NCBI RefSeq assembly: GCF_003386795.1
Contig: NZ_QTUC01000001.1
Coordinates: 496,001-560,000 of the forward strand
DNA from: Thermasporomyces composti
GTDB lineage: Bacteria > Actinomycetota > Actinomycetes > Propionibacteriales > Actinopolymorphaceae
DNA: 64,000 bases
Direction: 5' to 3'
Shown: piece by piece, positions 1 through 7,975 of the stretch
Numbering within the stretch: the first letter of the stretch is position 1
Layout of the letters: each line of letters starts with the position of its first letter
Made by a program: the position numbers and the translations under genes
Notes under the pieces: model-generated
Database searches by the model: none
What the model saw: only the letters and a program-made list of their open reading frames with translations
What the model was told of the DNA's origin: nothing

Positions 1-1029
1 GAAGTCCTCCGGCTCCTCAGCGGGAGTGTCGACCCGCGGACCGATGCCGAGCTTCTCCTTGATCTTCTTCTCCAGCTCGTCGGCCAGCTCAGGGTTGTCC
101 TTGAGGAACTTCCGAGCGTTCTCCTTGCCCTGACCGAGCTGGTCACCTTCATAGGTGTACCAGGCACCAGCCTTGCGCACGATGCCGTGCTCGACACCGA
201 GGTCGACGAGGTTCCCCTCGCGGCTGATCCCCTCACCGAACAAGATGTCGAACTCCGCCTGCCGGAACGGTGGCGCCAGCTTGTTCTTCACCACCTTGAC
301 CCGGACCCGGTTGCCCACCGCGTCCTGGCCATCCTTCAACGTCTCGATGCGCCGGACGTCCAGCCGGATCGACGCGTAGAACTTCAACGCCTTGCCGCCC
401 GTCGTGGTCTCGGGCGACCCGAACATGACGCCGACCTTCTCTCGGAGCTGGTTGATGAAGATCGCCGTGGTCTTGGAGGCGCTGATCGCACCGGTGAGCT
501 TACGGAGCGCCTGGCTCATCAAGCGCGCCTGGAGACCGACGTGGCTGTCCCCCATCTCACCGTCGATCTCCGCCCGCGGGACGAGAGCGGCCACGGAGTC
601 GACGACCACGACGTCGAGCGCCCCGGAACGGATGAGCATGTCGGCGATCTCGAGGGCCTGCTCGCCGCTGTCGGGCTGCGAGACGAGGAGGTTGTCGGTG
701 TCGACGCCGAGCTTGCGCGCGTACTCGGGGTCGAGGGCGTGCTCAGCGTCGATGAAGCCCGCGACACCGCCGGCTCGCTGAGCGTTGGCCACCGCGTGCA
801 GCGCGATCGTGGTCTTGCCCGAGCTCTCCGGACCATAGATCTCGACCACACGTCCGCGCGGCAGGCCGCCGATGCCGAGGGCCACATCGAGCGCGATGGA
901 GCCCGAAGGGATCACCTCGATGGGGGCGCGCCCCTCCTGGCCGAGACGCATGACCGCGCCTTTGCCGAACTGCCGCTCGATCTGCGCGATCGCCGCGTCG
1001 AGCGCCTTCTCTCGATCATGAGCCGCCAT
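1..1029 (-). CDS. recA: Recombinase RecA (C-terminus cut by window edge)
   Basis: ATP-dependent strand-exchange protein of homologous recombination and coprotease for LexA in the SOS response; cytoplasmic. The 343 codons visible begin [20 protein letters not shown]. They contain the Walker A GPESSGKT near residue 66 and the run of RecA signatures [27 protein letters not shown] and [14 protein letters not shown]. No intein is present in the visible part. The ATG at 1029 is the natural start for the family. The last residues and the expected recX lie beyond position 1. A LexA box about 220 bp upstream and DUF3046 next door are the normal actinobacterial setting. Confidence 0.97.
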   Translation of the reverse strand, partial: MAAHDREKALDAAIAQIERQFGKGAVMRLGQEGRAPIEVIPSGSIALDVALGIGGLPRGRVVEIYGPESSGKTTIALHAVANAQRAGGVAGFIDAEHALDPEYARKLGVDTDNLLVSQPDSGEQALEIADMLIRSGALDVVVVDSVAALVPRAEIDGEMGDSHVGLQARLMSQALRKLTGAISASKTTAIFINQLREKVGVMFGSPETTTGGKALKFYASIRLDVRRIETLKDGQDAVGNRVRVKVVKNKLAPPFRQAEFDILFGEGISREGNLVDLGVEHGIVRKAGAWYTYEGDQLGQGKENARKFLKDNPELADELEKKIKEKLGIGPRVDTPAEEPEDF

Positions 1030-1250
1030 GCTCGCCATCCCGGATGAGTCGAAAGGTCGTCGAGAACCCCGCGTCTTCTTCTGGGCCGTCTTCTCCGTCA
1101 CACCGCCGACGGTAGAGGTAGCTACCGACAGCCGCCCATCCCCCTCGGACGGCTGTGGACGGCGCCGCCATCCCGTGGCCTTGTGGACCAAGTCCGGCGG
1201 AGCCGACGGCAACTCGCCGTCGACGTCGAAGCCACTCTACGACGCCTGAG

Positions 1251-1264
1251 CGAACAGACGTTCG
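1251..1264. promoter_or_regulatory. LexA (SOS) box upstream of recA
   Basis: The sequence cGAACAGACGTTCg is a perfect CGAAC-N4-GTTCG palindrome, the LexA operator consensus of actinobacteria and Bacillus. It lies in the 424-bp gene-free stretch 1030-1453 between recA and DUF3046, 222 bp before the recA start, implying a leader of roughly 200 nt or a distal SOS promoter. No other feature was recognised in that stretch. Confidence 0.85.
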
Positions 1265-1453
1265 AAGGGTCGCGGTACGCCGGCCCGTGTCGCGGCGAAG
1301 GCACGCGTAGCGTGCGCCGGCCGATGCGTGCCAGCCGGTGCGTGCCGGGTGGAGCAGGCGACGCGAACCCGGGAACATCGTCGCCCGCGGCCACCGTTGC
1401 GAGAAGGCGGGAGCGGACGGGGCCGGCGGCCCAGCGGACGACGCCGGGCGGGC

Positions 1454-1648
1454 TCAGCGCTCGGACGGCGGAAGCTCCAACGCCCGCCACACCGCCCGCC
1501 AGACGTCCTTGGTGTCCCAGCCGGCTTCGAGGGCCTGCAGGACGGTACGCTCACCCAGGTCGGCGAGGACCTGCTCGCGTGCCCACGTGCGGGCGTAGCC
1601 CGCGCCGAGGTGCTGGTCCATTCGCTCCCAGAACTCCGTCAGCCGCAC
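1454..1648 (-). CDS. DUF3046 family protein
   Basis: A 64-residue protein beginning VRLTEFWERMDQHLGAGYAR and ending ALELPPSER. It matches the small actinobacterial DUF3046 family, which is almost always next to recA. The longer reading from further upstream starts with a low-complexity Arg/Pro stretch. The GTG at 1648 gives the family's usual length and N-terminus, so I chose it. It is rich in Trp and charged residues, with no signal peptide or membrane segment. Its function is unknown. It is co-directional with recA, but the LexA box lies between them, so the SOS promoter need not drive it. Confidence 0.85.
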   Translation of the reverse strand: MRLTEFWERMDQHLGAGYARTWAREQVLADLGERTVLQALEAGWDTKDVWRAVWRALELPPSER

Positions 1649-1839
1649 CCGTCCAGTATCCGACACGGAACGAAGAGGTTCATTCGGGCGATGCCGTCGA
1701 CGTGGCACGACGTGCGCCGGCACCCGGGACCCCCCTCGCGGACACCTGGGCGGACGGCGGACGATGGACATCGACTGATCCGAGCCCGGTGCACGTCCAC
1801 CGTCGCGACGTGCCGACCTGTGACGACCTGGAGGGCGTC

Positions 1840-3060
1840 ATGCAGTGGTGTGTCCTGCTCAAGTACGGCGAGCTGGCACTGAAGGGACGCAACCGCTGGA
1901 GGTTCGAAGAGACCCTTCTGCGCAACCTCACCAACACGCTCGCCGACCTCGACGGCGTGCGGATCCGCCGTCGCCACGGCGTCCTCCTCGTCCAGGGCGC
2001 GCCGCTACCCACCCTGCTCGAGCGGGCTCAGCTGGTGCTCGGCGTCGCCCTCGTGAACCCCGCCGTCCTGGTCAAGCCGGACATGGCCGCCATCGAGAAG
2101 ACGGCGGTGGAGCTGCTCCGCGACAAGCGGGACGTCACCTTCGCGGTCCGACCTCGGCGCCGGTGGAAGGGGTTCGAGGCCCGCTCCCAAGAGATCGCCA
2201 TCCGCGTCGGCGACCGGATCCGCACCGAGCTCGGGCTCAAGGTCGACCTCACCCACCCCGACGTCGAGCTGGGCATCGAGGTCGACCGGTACGAGGCGCT
2301 CCTCTACACCGAGAAGCTGCCCGGCCAAGGCGGGCTTCCCGTCGGTGTCAACGGTCGGGCGATCACCCTCCTCTCGGGGGGCTTCGACTCGCCGGTCGCG
2401 GCGTACCGGGCCATGCGACGTGGACTGTCCACGGACTTCATCCACTTCTCCGGTATGCCGTTCACCGGTCCGCAGTCGGTCTACAAGGCGTACGCCTTGG
2501 CCTCCCAGCTCGACCGCTTCCGGGGCGGCGGATCTCGGCTGTGGGTGATCTCGTTCGGCAACGCGCAGCGCTCGCTCGCCACGGCGGGCGCCGGCAAGCT
2601 GCAGGTGCTCGCCCAGCGGCGGCTCATGGTCCGGGTCGCGTCGCGGCTCGGCGCGCGGATCGGCGCCCAGGCGGTCGTCACGGGCGACTCGCTCGGCCAG
2701 GTCTCCAGCCAGACGCTGCCGAACCTCGTCGCCGTCGAGGCCGCCGCTGAGCTCCCGGTCCTGCGGCCGTTGCTGGGATGGGACAAGACCGAGATCGTCG
2801 CGGAGGCGGAGCGGATCGGCACCGCGGAGATCTCCAAGCTCCCCGACGAGGACTGCTGCACGCTGTTCGCCTCGCCGCTGGCCGAGACCCGGGCCGATGT
2901 GGCCGAGCTGGAGAAGATCGAGAGCCGCCTCGAGCTCGACCCGCTCATCGACGACCTCATCGCCGCGGCGAAGCTGCACGAGCTCGGCACCCAGCGCGAC
3001 CGTACCGTCTCCGGGGCCACCTCAGGGGCCGCCTCAGACACTGCCTCAGGGGCCGCCTAG
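1840..3060 (+). CDS. thiI: tRNA 4-thiouridine synthase ThiI
   Basis: Adenylates U8 of tRNA and transfers sulfur to give 4-thiouridine; in some organisms it also acts in thiazole synthesis. The 406 residues start at ATG 1840, preceded by GGAGGG. There is an N-terminal ferredoxin-like/THUMP region (about 1-165) and a PP-loop ATPase domain with SGGFDSP at 179-185. There is no C-terminal rhodanese domain, as in the short Bacillus-type enzyme, so persulfide must come from a partner protein. The last 13 residues are low-complexity Ser/Gly/Ala, encoded by a 15-bp direct repeat (3020-3034 and 3044-3058). An in-frame extension upstream to 1183 is Arg/Pro-rich and was rejected as non-coding. Confidence 0.92.
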   Translation: MQWCVLLKYGELALKGRNRWRFEETLLRNLTNTLADLDGVRIRRRHGVLLVQGAPLPTLLERAQLVLGVALVNPAVLVKPDMAAIEKTAVELLRDKRDVTFAVRPRRRWKGFEARSQEIAIRVGDRIRTELGLKVDLTHPDVELGIEVDRYEALLYTEKLPGQGGLPVGVNGRAITLLSGGFDSPVAAYRAMRRGLSTDFIHFSGMPFTGPQSVYKAYALASQLDRFRGGGSRLWVISFGNAQRSLATAGAGKLQVLAQRRLMVRVASRLGARIGAQAVVTGDSLGQVSSQTLPNLVAVEAAAELPVLRPLLGWDKTEIVAEAERIGTAEISKLPDEDCCTLFASPLAETRADVAELEKIESRLELDPLIDDLIAAAKLHELGTQRDRTVSGATSGAASDTASGAA

Positions 3061-3093
3061 GAGAGCTGCCTGGAGCGCCCGCCCGAGCACGCG

Positions 3094-3882
3094 TCAGCGC
3101 AGCAGGCGGCGACCGATCCGTCGGGACGCGAGCATGACCCCAAGGCAGCCCAGCGCCACCAAGTAGCCGACGCTCACCAGGTGGTGCCACCCGACCGTGC
3201 CCAGGGTGAGTCCGCGCACCAACGCCACGCCGTGGTAGAGCGGGGTGAGCTGGACGACGAGCTGGCCGGCCGGCGGGTAGGCCGACAACGGGAAGAACGT
3301 GGCCGACAGCAGGAACATCGGCAGGACCGCGAGGTTGACGAACTCGAAGTCCTGCCAGCTCCGCATGAGCGTCGTCCCGGCGACGCCCAGCGCCGCGAAG
3401 GAAAAGCCGATGAGCACCGCCGCCGGGACGACGAGGACCGCCCACCACGACGCCACCAGACCGAGCGCGAGCATCGCGACGAGGAAGGCCACCGCGTAGA
3501 GAGCGCAGTGCAGCAGCGCCCAGAGCACTTCCCCCATCGCGACGTCGAGCGGCCGCATGGGCGTCGCCAGCACGGCGTCGTAAAGCTTGGCGTACCGCAG
3601 CTTGAAGAACATGTTGTACGTCGTGTCCGCGATCGCTCCGTTCATCGCGCTGGCGGCCAACAGCGCGGGGGCGATGAACATCGGGTAGCTCACCTCCCGG
3701 CCGGCGACCTCGATCGAGCCCACGAGCCGCGCGACACCGACCCCGATGGAGAACAGGTAGAGCAGGGGTTCGACACAACCGGAGGCCAGCACCGCCCAGT
3801 CGTGCCGGTACACCATCGCGTTGCGTTCGACGAGCAGCCACGCGCGTCGCCGCGCGGGCGGGACAGTCCGGCTGACCGCCAC
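3094..3882 (-). CDS. ABC-2 type transporter permease (second of two)
   Basis: Integral membrane subunit of 262 residues with about six hydrophobic segments and the ABC-2 features FIAPALLAASAMNGAI and TPLYHGVALVRG typical of NodJ/DrrB-like exporters. The GTG start at 3882 follows GGTAGGAGCGCT, a good ribosome site; longer frames start in an Arg/Ser-rich shadow. It is the last gene of the minus-strand operon, 82 bp after another permease of the same family, and converges with thiI. It probably pairs with the ATPase at 4820-5743. The substrate is not shown by the sequence; position suggests a wall polymer or its lipid-linked precursor. Confidence 0.85.
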   Translation of the reverse strand: MAVSRTVPPARRRAWLLVERNAMVYRHDWAVLASGCVEPLLYLFSIGVGVARLVGSIEVAGREVSYPMFIAPALLAASAMNGAIADTTYNMFFKLRYAKLYDAVLATPMRPLDVAMGEVLWALLHCALYAVAFLVAMLALGLVASWWAVLVVPAAVLIGFSFAALGVAGTTLMRSWQDFEFVNLAVLPMFLLSATFFPLSAYPPAGQLVVQLTPLYHGVALVRGLTLGTVGWHHLVSVGYLVALGCLGVMLASRRIGRRLLR

Positions 3883-3964
3883 AGCGCTCCTACCCTTCCG
3901 CGTGCTCCTCCGACGACGCGAGCCACAAGACCTCGGATCACTCGACGGGCCAGCCCACCGAGCA

Positions 3965-4810
3965 CTAGACGAACAGCCGCCGGCGGAACGCGTGCGCGGC
4001 CCACCACGTCCCCGCGCCGACCCACGTGCACAAGTACCCAACCCCCAGCACGATCCGACCCGGCTCGGGGATGCCGTAGGCGAACATCCGGGCCATCTCG
4101 ACCCCGTGCCACAGCGGCGTCGCGTACGCGACGAGGCGGACCAGCGCGGGGAGCTGCTCGACCGGGAAGAACGCTCCGGAGAACAGGAACATCGGCAGGA
4201 TGGCCAGCCGGAAGTAGATCGACAGGACGGTGTCCCGGTCGGCGATCGTGGCGAGTGCGAAGGTCGGCGCGGCCACCGCCAGGCCGGTGAGCAGTCCCGC
4301 GACGACGGTGAGGACGCCCCACGGCGACCTGACCGCACCGAACGCCGAGATCACCACCAGGTAGACCAGGCACGTGGTCAGCACCCGAAAGCCCACGAAG
4401 AGCAGGTGACCGACCAGCACGTCGACAGGTCGCAGGGGTGTCGCGAGCATCGCGTAGTAGCTCTTGAACCACTTCCACGCGCCCATGACGGGGTACGACG
4501 ACTCCAGCGCCGCCGTCTGCATCGCCGTCGCGGCCAGCAGGCCGGGCGCGATGAAGGTCAGGTACGTCTGCCCGCCCAGCGCCGCTCGCCCGGGTCCTGT
4601 GTCGACGAATGAGCCGAGGCCCAGACCCAGCGCCGCCAGGAACAGCACCGGCATGAGGAACGTGGACACGGCGGTGCCGCGCCACGTCCGCCGGTAGGCC
4701 AGCATCCAGTACTCGAACGCGCGTTCCGTCGCACGCAGCCGGCCGGTCCGGGCTCGTTCGGGACCGCTGTCCACGCCCACGCCGTTCCGCTCCTTCCGCC
4801 TCGGGCTCAC
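3965..4810 (-). CDS. ABC-2 type transporter permease (first of two)
   Basis: Membrane subunit of 281 residues with about six transmembrane segments. It has a polar N-terminus followed by FEYWMLAYRRTWRGT and the ABC-2 blocks TYLTFIAPGLLAATAMQTA and ATPLWHGVEMARMF. It starts 9 bp after the stop of the ATPase gene, so translation is likely coupled. Together with the next permease it forms a one-ATPase, two-permease exporter of the daunorubicin/NodIJ type. The two permeases resemble each other in motif order, suggesting an old duplication and a heterodimeric channel. Confidence 0.87.
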   Translation of the reverse strand: MSPRRKERNGVGVDSGPERARTGRLRATERAFEYWMLAYRRTWRGTAVSTFLMPVLFLAALGLGLGSFVDTGPGRAALGGQTYLTFIAPGLLAATAMQTAALESSYPVMGAWKWFKSYYAMLATPLRPVDVLVGHLLFVGFRVLTTCLVYLVVISAFGAVRSPWGVLTVVAGLLTGLAVAAPTFALATIADRDTVLSIYFRLAILPMFLFSGAFFPVEQLPALVRLVAYATPLWHGVEMARMFAYGIPEPGRIVLGVGYLCTWVGAGTWWAAHAFRRRLFV

Positions 4811-4819
4811 CAGCGCTCC

Positions 4820-5743
4820 TCACTCGATGAGGGATCGCCCGGTCAGGCGGAGGAACACGTCCTCGAGCGTGCTGCGTCGCACGAGCATGGCCCTGCTCGC
4901 AAGGCCCCTCCGGACCACCTCGGCCGCGGCGGCGTCGCCGTCGTCGGTGTAGAGGAGGAGCCGGTCGGGTAGCACCTCCACCCGCTCGCCGAGGTCGGCG
5001 ATCGTTCGCGCCGCGACGTCGGGCTCCGCGCTCACGAACCGCAGCTCGACCACCTCGCGGGTGGAGTGGGCGCGGACGAGGTCGTACGGCGCGCCCTCGG
5101 CGACCACCTGACCCTTGTCCATGACGACGAGGCGGTCGCACAGTTGCTCGGCCTCGTCCATGTAGTGGGTCGTGAGGACGAGAGTCACCCCCTGCTGCTT
5201 GAGGTGGAACAACCGGTCCCAGACCATGTGCCGTGCTTGTGGATCGAGACCGGTCGTCGGCTCGTCCAGGACCATGATGTCCGGTGCGTTGACGAGCGCC
5301 CGGACGAGCGTGAGCCGGCGCTTCATCCCGCCGGACAGGTCGATGACCTTCGTGTCGCGACGGTCGGCGAGGTTCGCGAAGGCGAGCAGCTGGTCCGCCC
5401 GCTCGGCGCAGGTGCGCCTTGACAGCCCGAAGTACCGTCCGTAGATGAGGAGGTTCTCGCGCGCGGTGAGCTCGTCGTCCAGCCAGTTGTCCTGAGGGCA
5501 CACGCCCAGCCGAGCGCGAATGCGTGGCCCGTCGACGGCGGGATCCATGCCGAGGACCCGGAGCGTGCCGGAGGTGACCGGGGAGACGCAACCGATCATC
5601 CGCATCGTCGAGCTCTTCCCCGCCCCGTTCGGCCCGAGGAACCCGAACACCTCACCGCGGCGGACCTCGATGTCGATCCCGTCGACCGCCGTGAACGAGT
5701 CGAACCGCTTGGTGAGACCACGCGCCCAGATCAGGACCTCCAC
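4820..5743 (-). CDS. ABC transporter ATP-binding protein (NodI/DrrA-like)
   Basis: Cytoplasmic ATPase of 307 residues energising the two downstream permeases. Visible motifs are Walker A GPNGAGKSS (about 35-43), the Q-loop region GVCPQDNWLDDELTA, the signature LSGGMKRR, Walker B IMVLDEPTTGLDPQ and the switch His in LTTHYMDEAEQL. The C-terminal 90 residues carry the regulatory tail usual in the DrrA/NodI group. The start at 5743 matches the family N-terminus (TKRFDSFTAVDGID). It lies 76 bp after a TarS-like glycosyltransferase, so export of the polymer made by the upstream genes is the likely role. The domain layout of the TagH teichoic acid exporter was not recognised. Confidence 0.92.
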   Translation of the reverse strand: MEVLIWARGLTKRFDSFTAVDGIDIEVRRGEVFGFLGPNGAGKSSTMRMIGCVSPVTSGTLRVLGMDPAVDGPRIRARLGVCPQDNWLDDELTARENLLIYGRYFGLSRRTCAERADQLLAFANLADRRDTKVIDLSGGMKRRLTLVRALVNAPDIMVLDEPTTGLDPQARHMVWDRLFHLKQQGVTLVLTTHYMDEAEQLCDRLVVMDKGQVVAEGAPYDLVRAHSTREVVELRFVSAEPDVAARTIADLGERVEVLPDRLLLYTDDGDAAAAEVVRRGLASRAMLVRRSTLEDVFLRLTGRSLIE

Positions 5744-5819
5744 CCGCGTCTCCCGAGGCTTCCTGCCACCCGTCGCCGGGGTGACGTCAAGGGACGGCGG
5801 TCAGCCGCGCGCTCGCCCG

Positions 5820-7862
5820 CTACCCGCGCGACCAGCGCGCCGCTTTGCGGACCAGCTCCCGAGCCCGCTCGCTGGCCGTCTCCGGCATGGCGGCGAGAGC
5901 CCGGTAGACCTGCCGGTGCAGCCACGGGCTCGCCGCCACCCGGGACACGACCCGGCGTGGGATCGCGCGGTAGGAGATGCCCCGCACGTCGACGATCCGG
6001 CCACCCTGCACGATGGCCGTGCCGATCGGGATGGCGGGCGAGCGCCCGGCGACGTCGGTCCGCAGGGCCAGCGGGTGTCGGCCTGGCGGCAGCGTCGTCA
6101 CGTCGTTGAAGCTCAGGACCGCCTCCTGGGAGGGCTGGAGGCGACCGGGTAGCGTGCGGGCCGAACCAGCCCGGCCGATCACGACCTCCACCTCGCGGGC
6201 GCCCGCCCCCGGACCCGCGAGAACCGGCACGGCCAGGTGGAGTCGCGTCCCGTACGCCTGCAGCGGACCCACGCCGCGGGCAGCGATCTCGCTGGGCAGA
6301 GCCTGGTGGCGCTCGTCGATCTCCAAGATCAGCTGGCCGGTCGGCATCGCCCGGAACGGGACGACGACACGCGCGGGGTCCCCGACCACCGCCGGGACGA
6401 GAGCCCTCTCCCATCGTTCGCCGCCCTCGACGATGAGCCGAACCGGGCGCCCCAGTCCCAGGGTTTGCACCGAGACCCACACCTCGTACCGGCCGGGCTC
6501 CGCCGGACCGCCGCCGGCGAGGCGGCGAGGGTCGAGTGAGGCCGTCCCCGTCACGACGACCTGGTAGCGCGCCTCCTTGCCGGCGCCGACCGGCACCAGT
6601 GTCGGACGCATCGTGGCCGGCGCGAACCACCACATCCTCGCGTCGCGGTGATACACCCGCACCTCCGCCTTGACGTGCTCGCGCGGATCGCCGACGTCCC
6701 AGCTCTCGATGCCGGGCAGACCGGCGACCAGGATCGGATCGAGCTCGTACCGCCCGTCCCGCTCGACCACCACGACTGGCGAGCCGTCGGCGTGGACGAG
6801 CCCGGTCCGGATGTCGACCCGCAGCTCGTTGTCCTCCCACCGCAGGTCGTCCAGCGTGGCGAACCCTCGGACGTTCTCACAGCGGCGCGCGAGCTCCATG
6901 AGCCCGTCGAGCCGGTCGTCGTCGAGCAGCCGGGCGCGGAGCCGCATGATCGGTGAGAGTCCGGCCACGACCGGCCCACGGGAGAACGACGCGGTGGGCG
7001 TGGAGAAGCGCTCAATGGCCAGCTTCCTGACCACCTCGTAGCCCCTGCGCCGATACCCCTCGGAGTAGCGGAGCAGGCGCGGCTCCCGGAGTCGGGTCAT
7101 CATCTCGACCCGGAAGAAGCGCCGCATCAGCCGGTCGCGCAGCTCACCTGGTTCGGTACCGGCCTCGACGGCGTCGAGGACCTCGCGGAGGTTGTCGTAG
7201 TACCCCTCCATCGTCGACGCCGTACCGCTGCTGTTGCCGCCGTCGTCGCGGCGGTTCCAGTAGTAGCAGCAGTAGTCGCCGAGGATCGAGACGGTCCGCG
7301 CCTTCAGGTACGCCTGGACCATGAAGAGCTGGTCCTCCAGGCGCCGACGCCCCTCCGGGAACCTCAAGTCGTGCTCGAGGAGGAAGGCCCGCCGGAACAT
7401 CTTGTGCGGGCTCAAGCTGTCGATGAGCGGCGCGTCCTCGATGGTGCAGCGCTCGACGGTCTCGCGGAAGACGCTGTTCGGTCCGGTCATCGTGCCGCCC
7501 ACCTTGCCGAGCACGATGTCGGAACCGTTGCGGACCGCCAACGCGTACATGCGCTCGAGCGCCTCAGCGCCCAGCTGATCGTCTTGGTCGACGAACTGGA
7601 TGTACTCGCCGCGGGCGTGATCGATGCCGACGTTGCGGGGCTTGCCAGGCCAGCCGGAGTTCTCCTGGTGGAGGACCAGCACGTTGTCGTGCTCGGCCGC
7701 CAGCTTGTCCAGGCGGGCCGGCGCGTCATCGGTCGAGCCGTCGTCGACGAAGACCATCTCGTACTCGTGCGGCGACAGGCTCTGGTTCAGCAGCGACTCG
7801 ATGCAGGGCTCGAGGTAAGGGCCGGGATTGTAGACGGGTACGACGACGCTGACCTTGATCAT
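5820..7862 (-). CDS. TarS-like family 2 glycosyltransferase (teichoic acid glycosylation)
   Basis: Predicted to add a sugar to a polyol-phosphate wall polymer. The 680 residues start at ATG 7862, behind GGGGGAGG; a start nine codons earlier lacks a site. The GT-A domain (about 1-230) has VSVVVPVYNPGPYLEP, FVDDGSTDDAP, ENSGWPGKPRNVGI, the metal site VDQDD, and SLSPHKMFRRAF with EDQLFMVQAYL. The GKPRNV and SP(H/T)K..R blocks followed by EDQLF are as I recall them in Staphylococcus aureus TarS. The remaining 400 residues form linker and beta-rich C-terminal domains. A close paralogue lies at 14815-16905. The donor sugar is unknown; GlcNAc is TarS precedent, rhamnose is suggested by context. Confidence 0.82.
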   Translation of the reverse strand: MIKVSVVVPVYNPGPYLEPCIESLLNQSLSPHEYEMVFVDDGSTDDAPARLDKLAAEHDNVLVLHQENSGWPGKPRNVGIDHARGEYIQFVDQDDQLGAEALERMYALAVRNGSDIVLGKVGGTMTGPNSVFRETVERCTIEDAPLIDSLSPHKMFRRAFLLEHDLRFPEGRRRLEDQLFMVQAYLKARTVSILGDYCCYYWNRRDDGGNSSGTASTMEGYYDNLREVLDAVEAGTEPGELRDRLMRRFFRVEMMTRLREPRLLRYSEGYRRRGYEVVRKLAIERFSTPTASFSRGPVVAGLSPIMRLRARLLDDDRLDGLMELARRCENVRGFATLDDLRWEDNELRVDIRTGLVHADGSPVVVVERDGRYELDPILVAGLPGIESWDVGDPREHVKAEVRVYHRDARMWWFAPATMRPTLVPVGAGKEARYQVVVTGTASLDPRRLAGGGPAEPGRYEVWVSVQTLGLGRPVRLIVEGGERWERALVPAVVGDPARVVVPFRAMPTGQLILEIDERHQALPSEIAARGVGPLQAYGTRLHLAVPVLAGPGAGAREVEVVIGRAGSARTLPGRLQPSQEAVLSFNDVTTLPPGRHPLALRTDVAGRSPAIPIGTAIVQGGRIVDVRGISYRAIPRRVVSRVAASPWLHRQVYRALAAMPETASERARELVRKAARWSRG

Positions 7863-7975
7863 GGCCTCCCCCGCTCCTGCGTCGCGCACGAGTGACGTCG
7901 CGCCTGAGTTCGTTGACAGATCCCGTTCCCTCAGGTGCAGGACCCAAAACGGGACGGCTCACTCGTCGCCTGCGG

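Noticed and set aside
1183-1839. In-frame N-terminal extension of thiI
   Set aside because: Arg/Pro/Ala-rich, overlaps DUF3046 on the other strand, and the conserved ThiI start with a ribosome site is at 1840.
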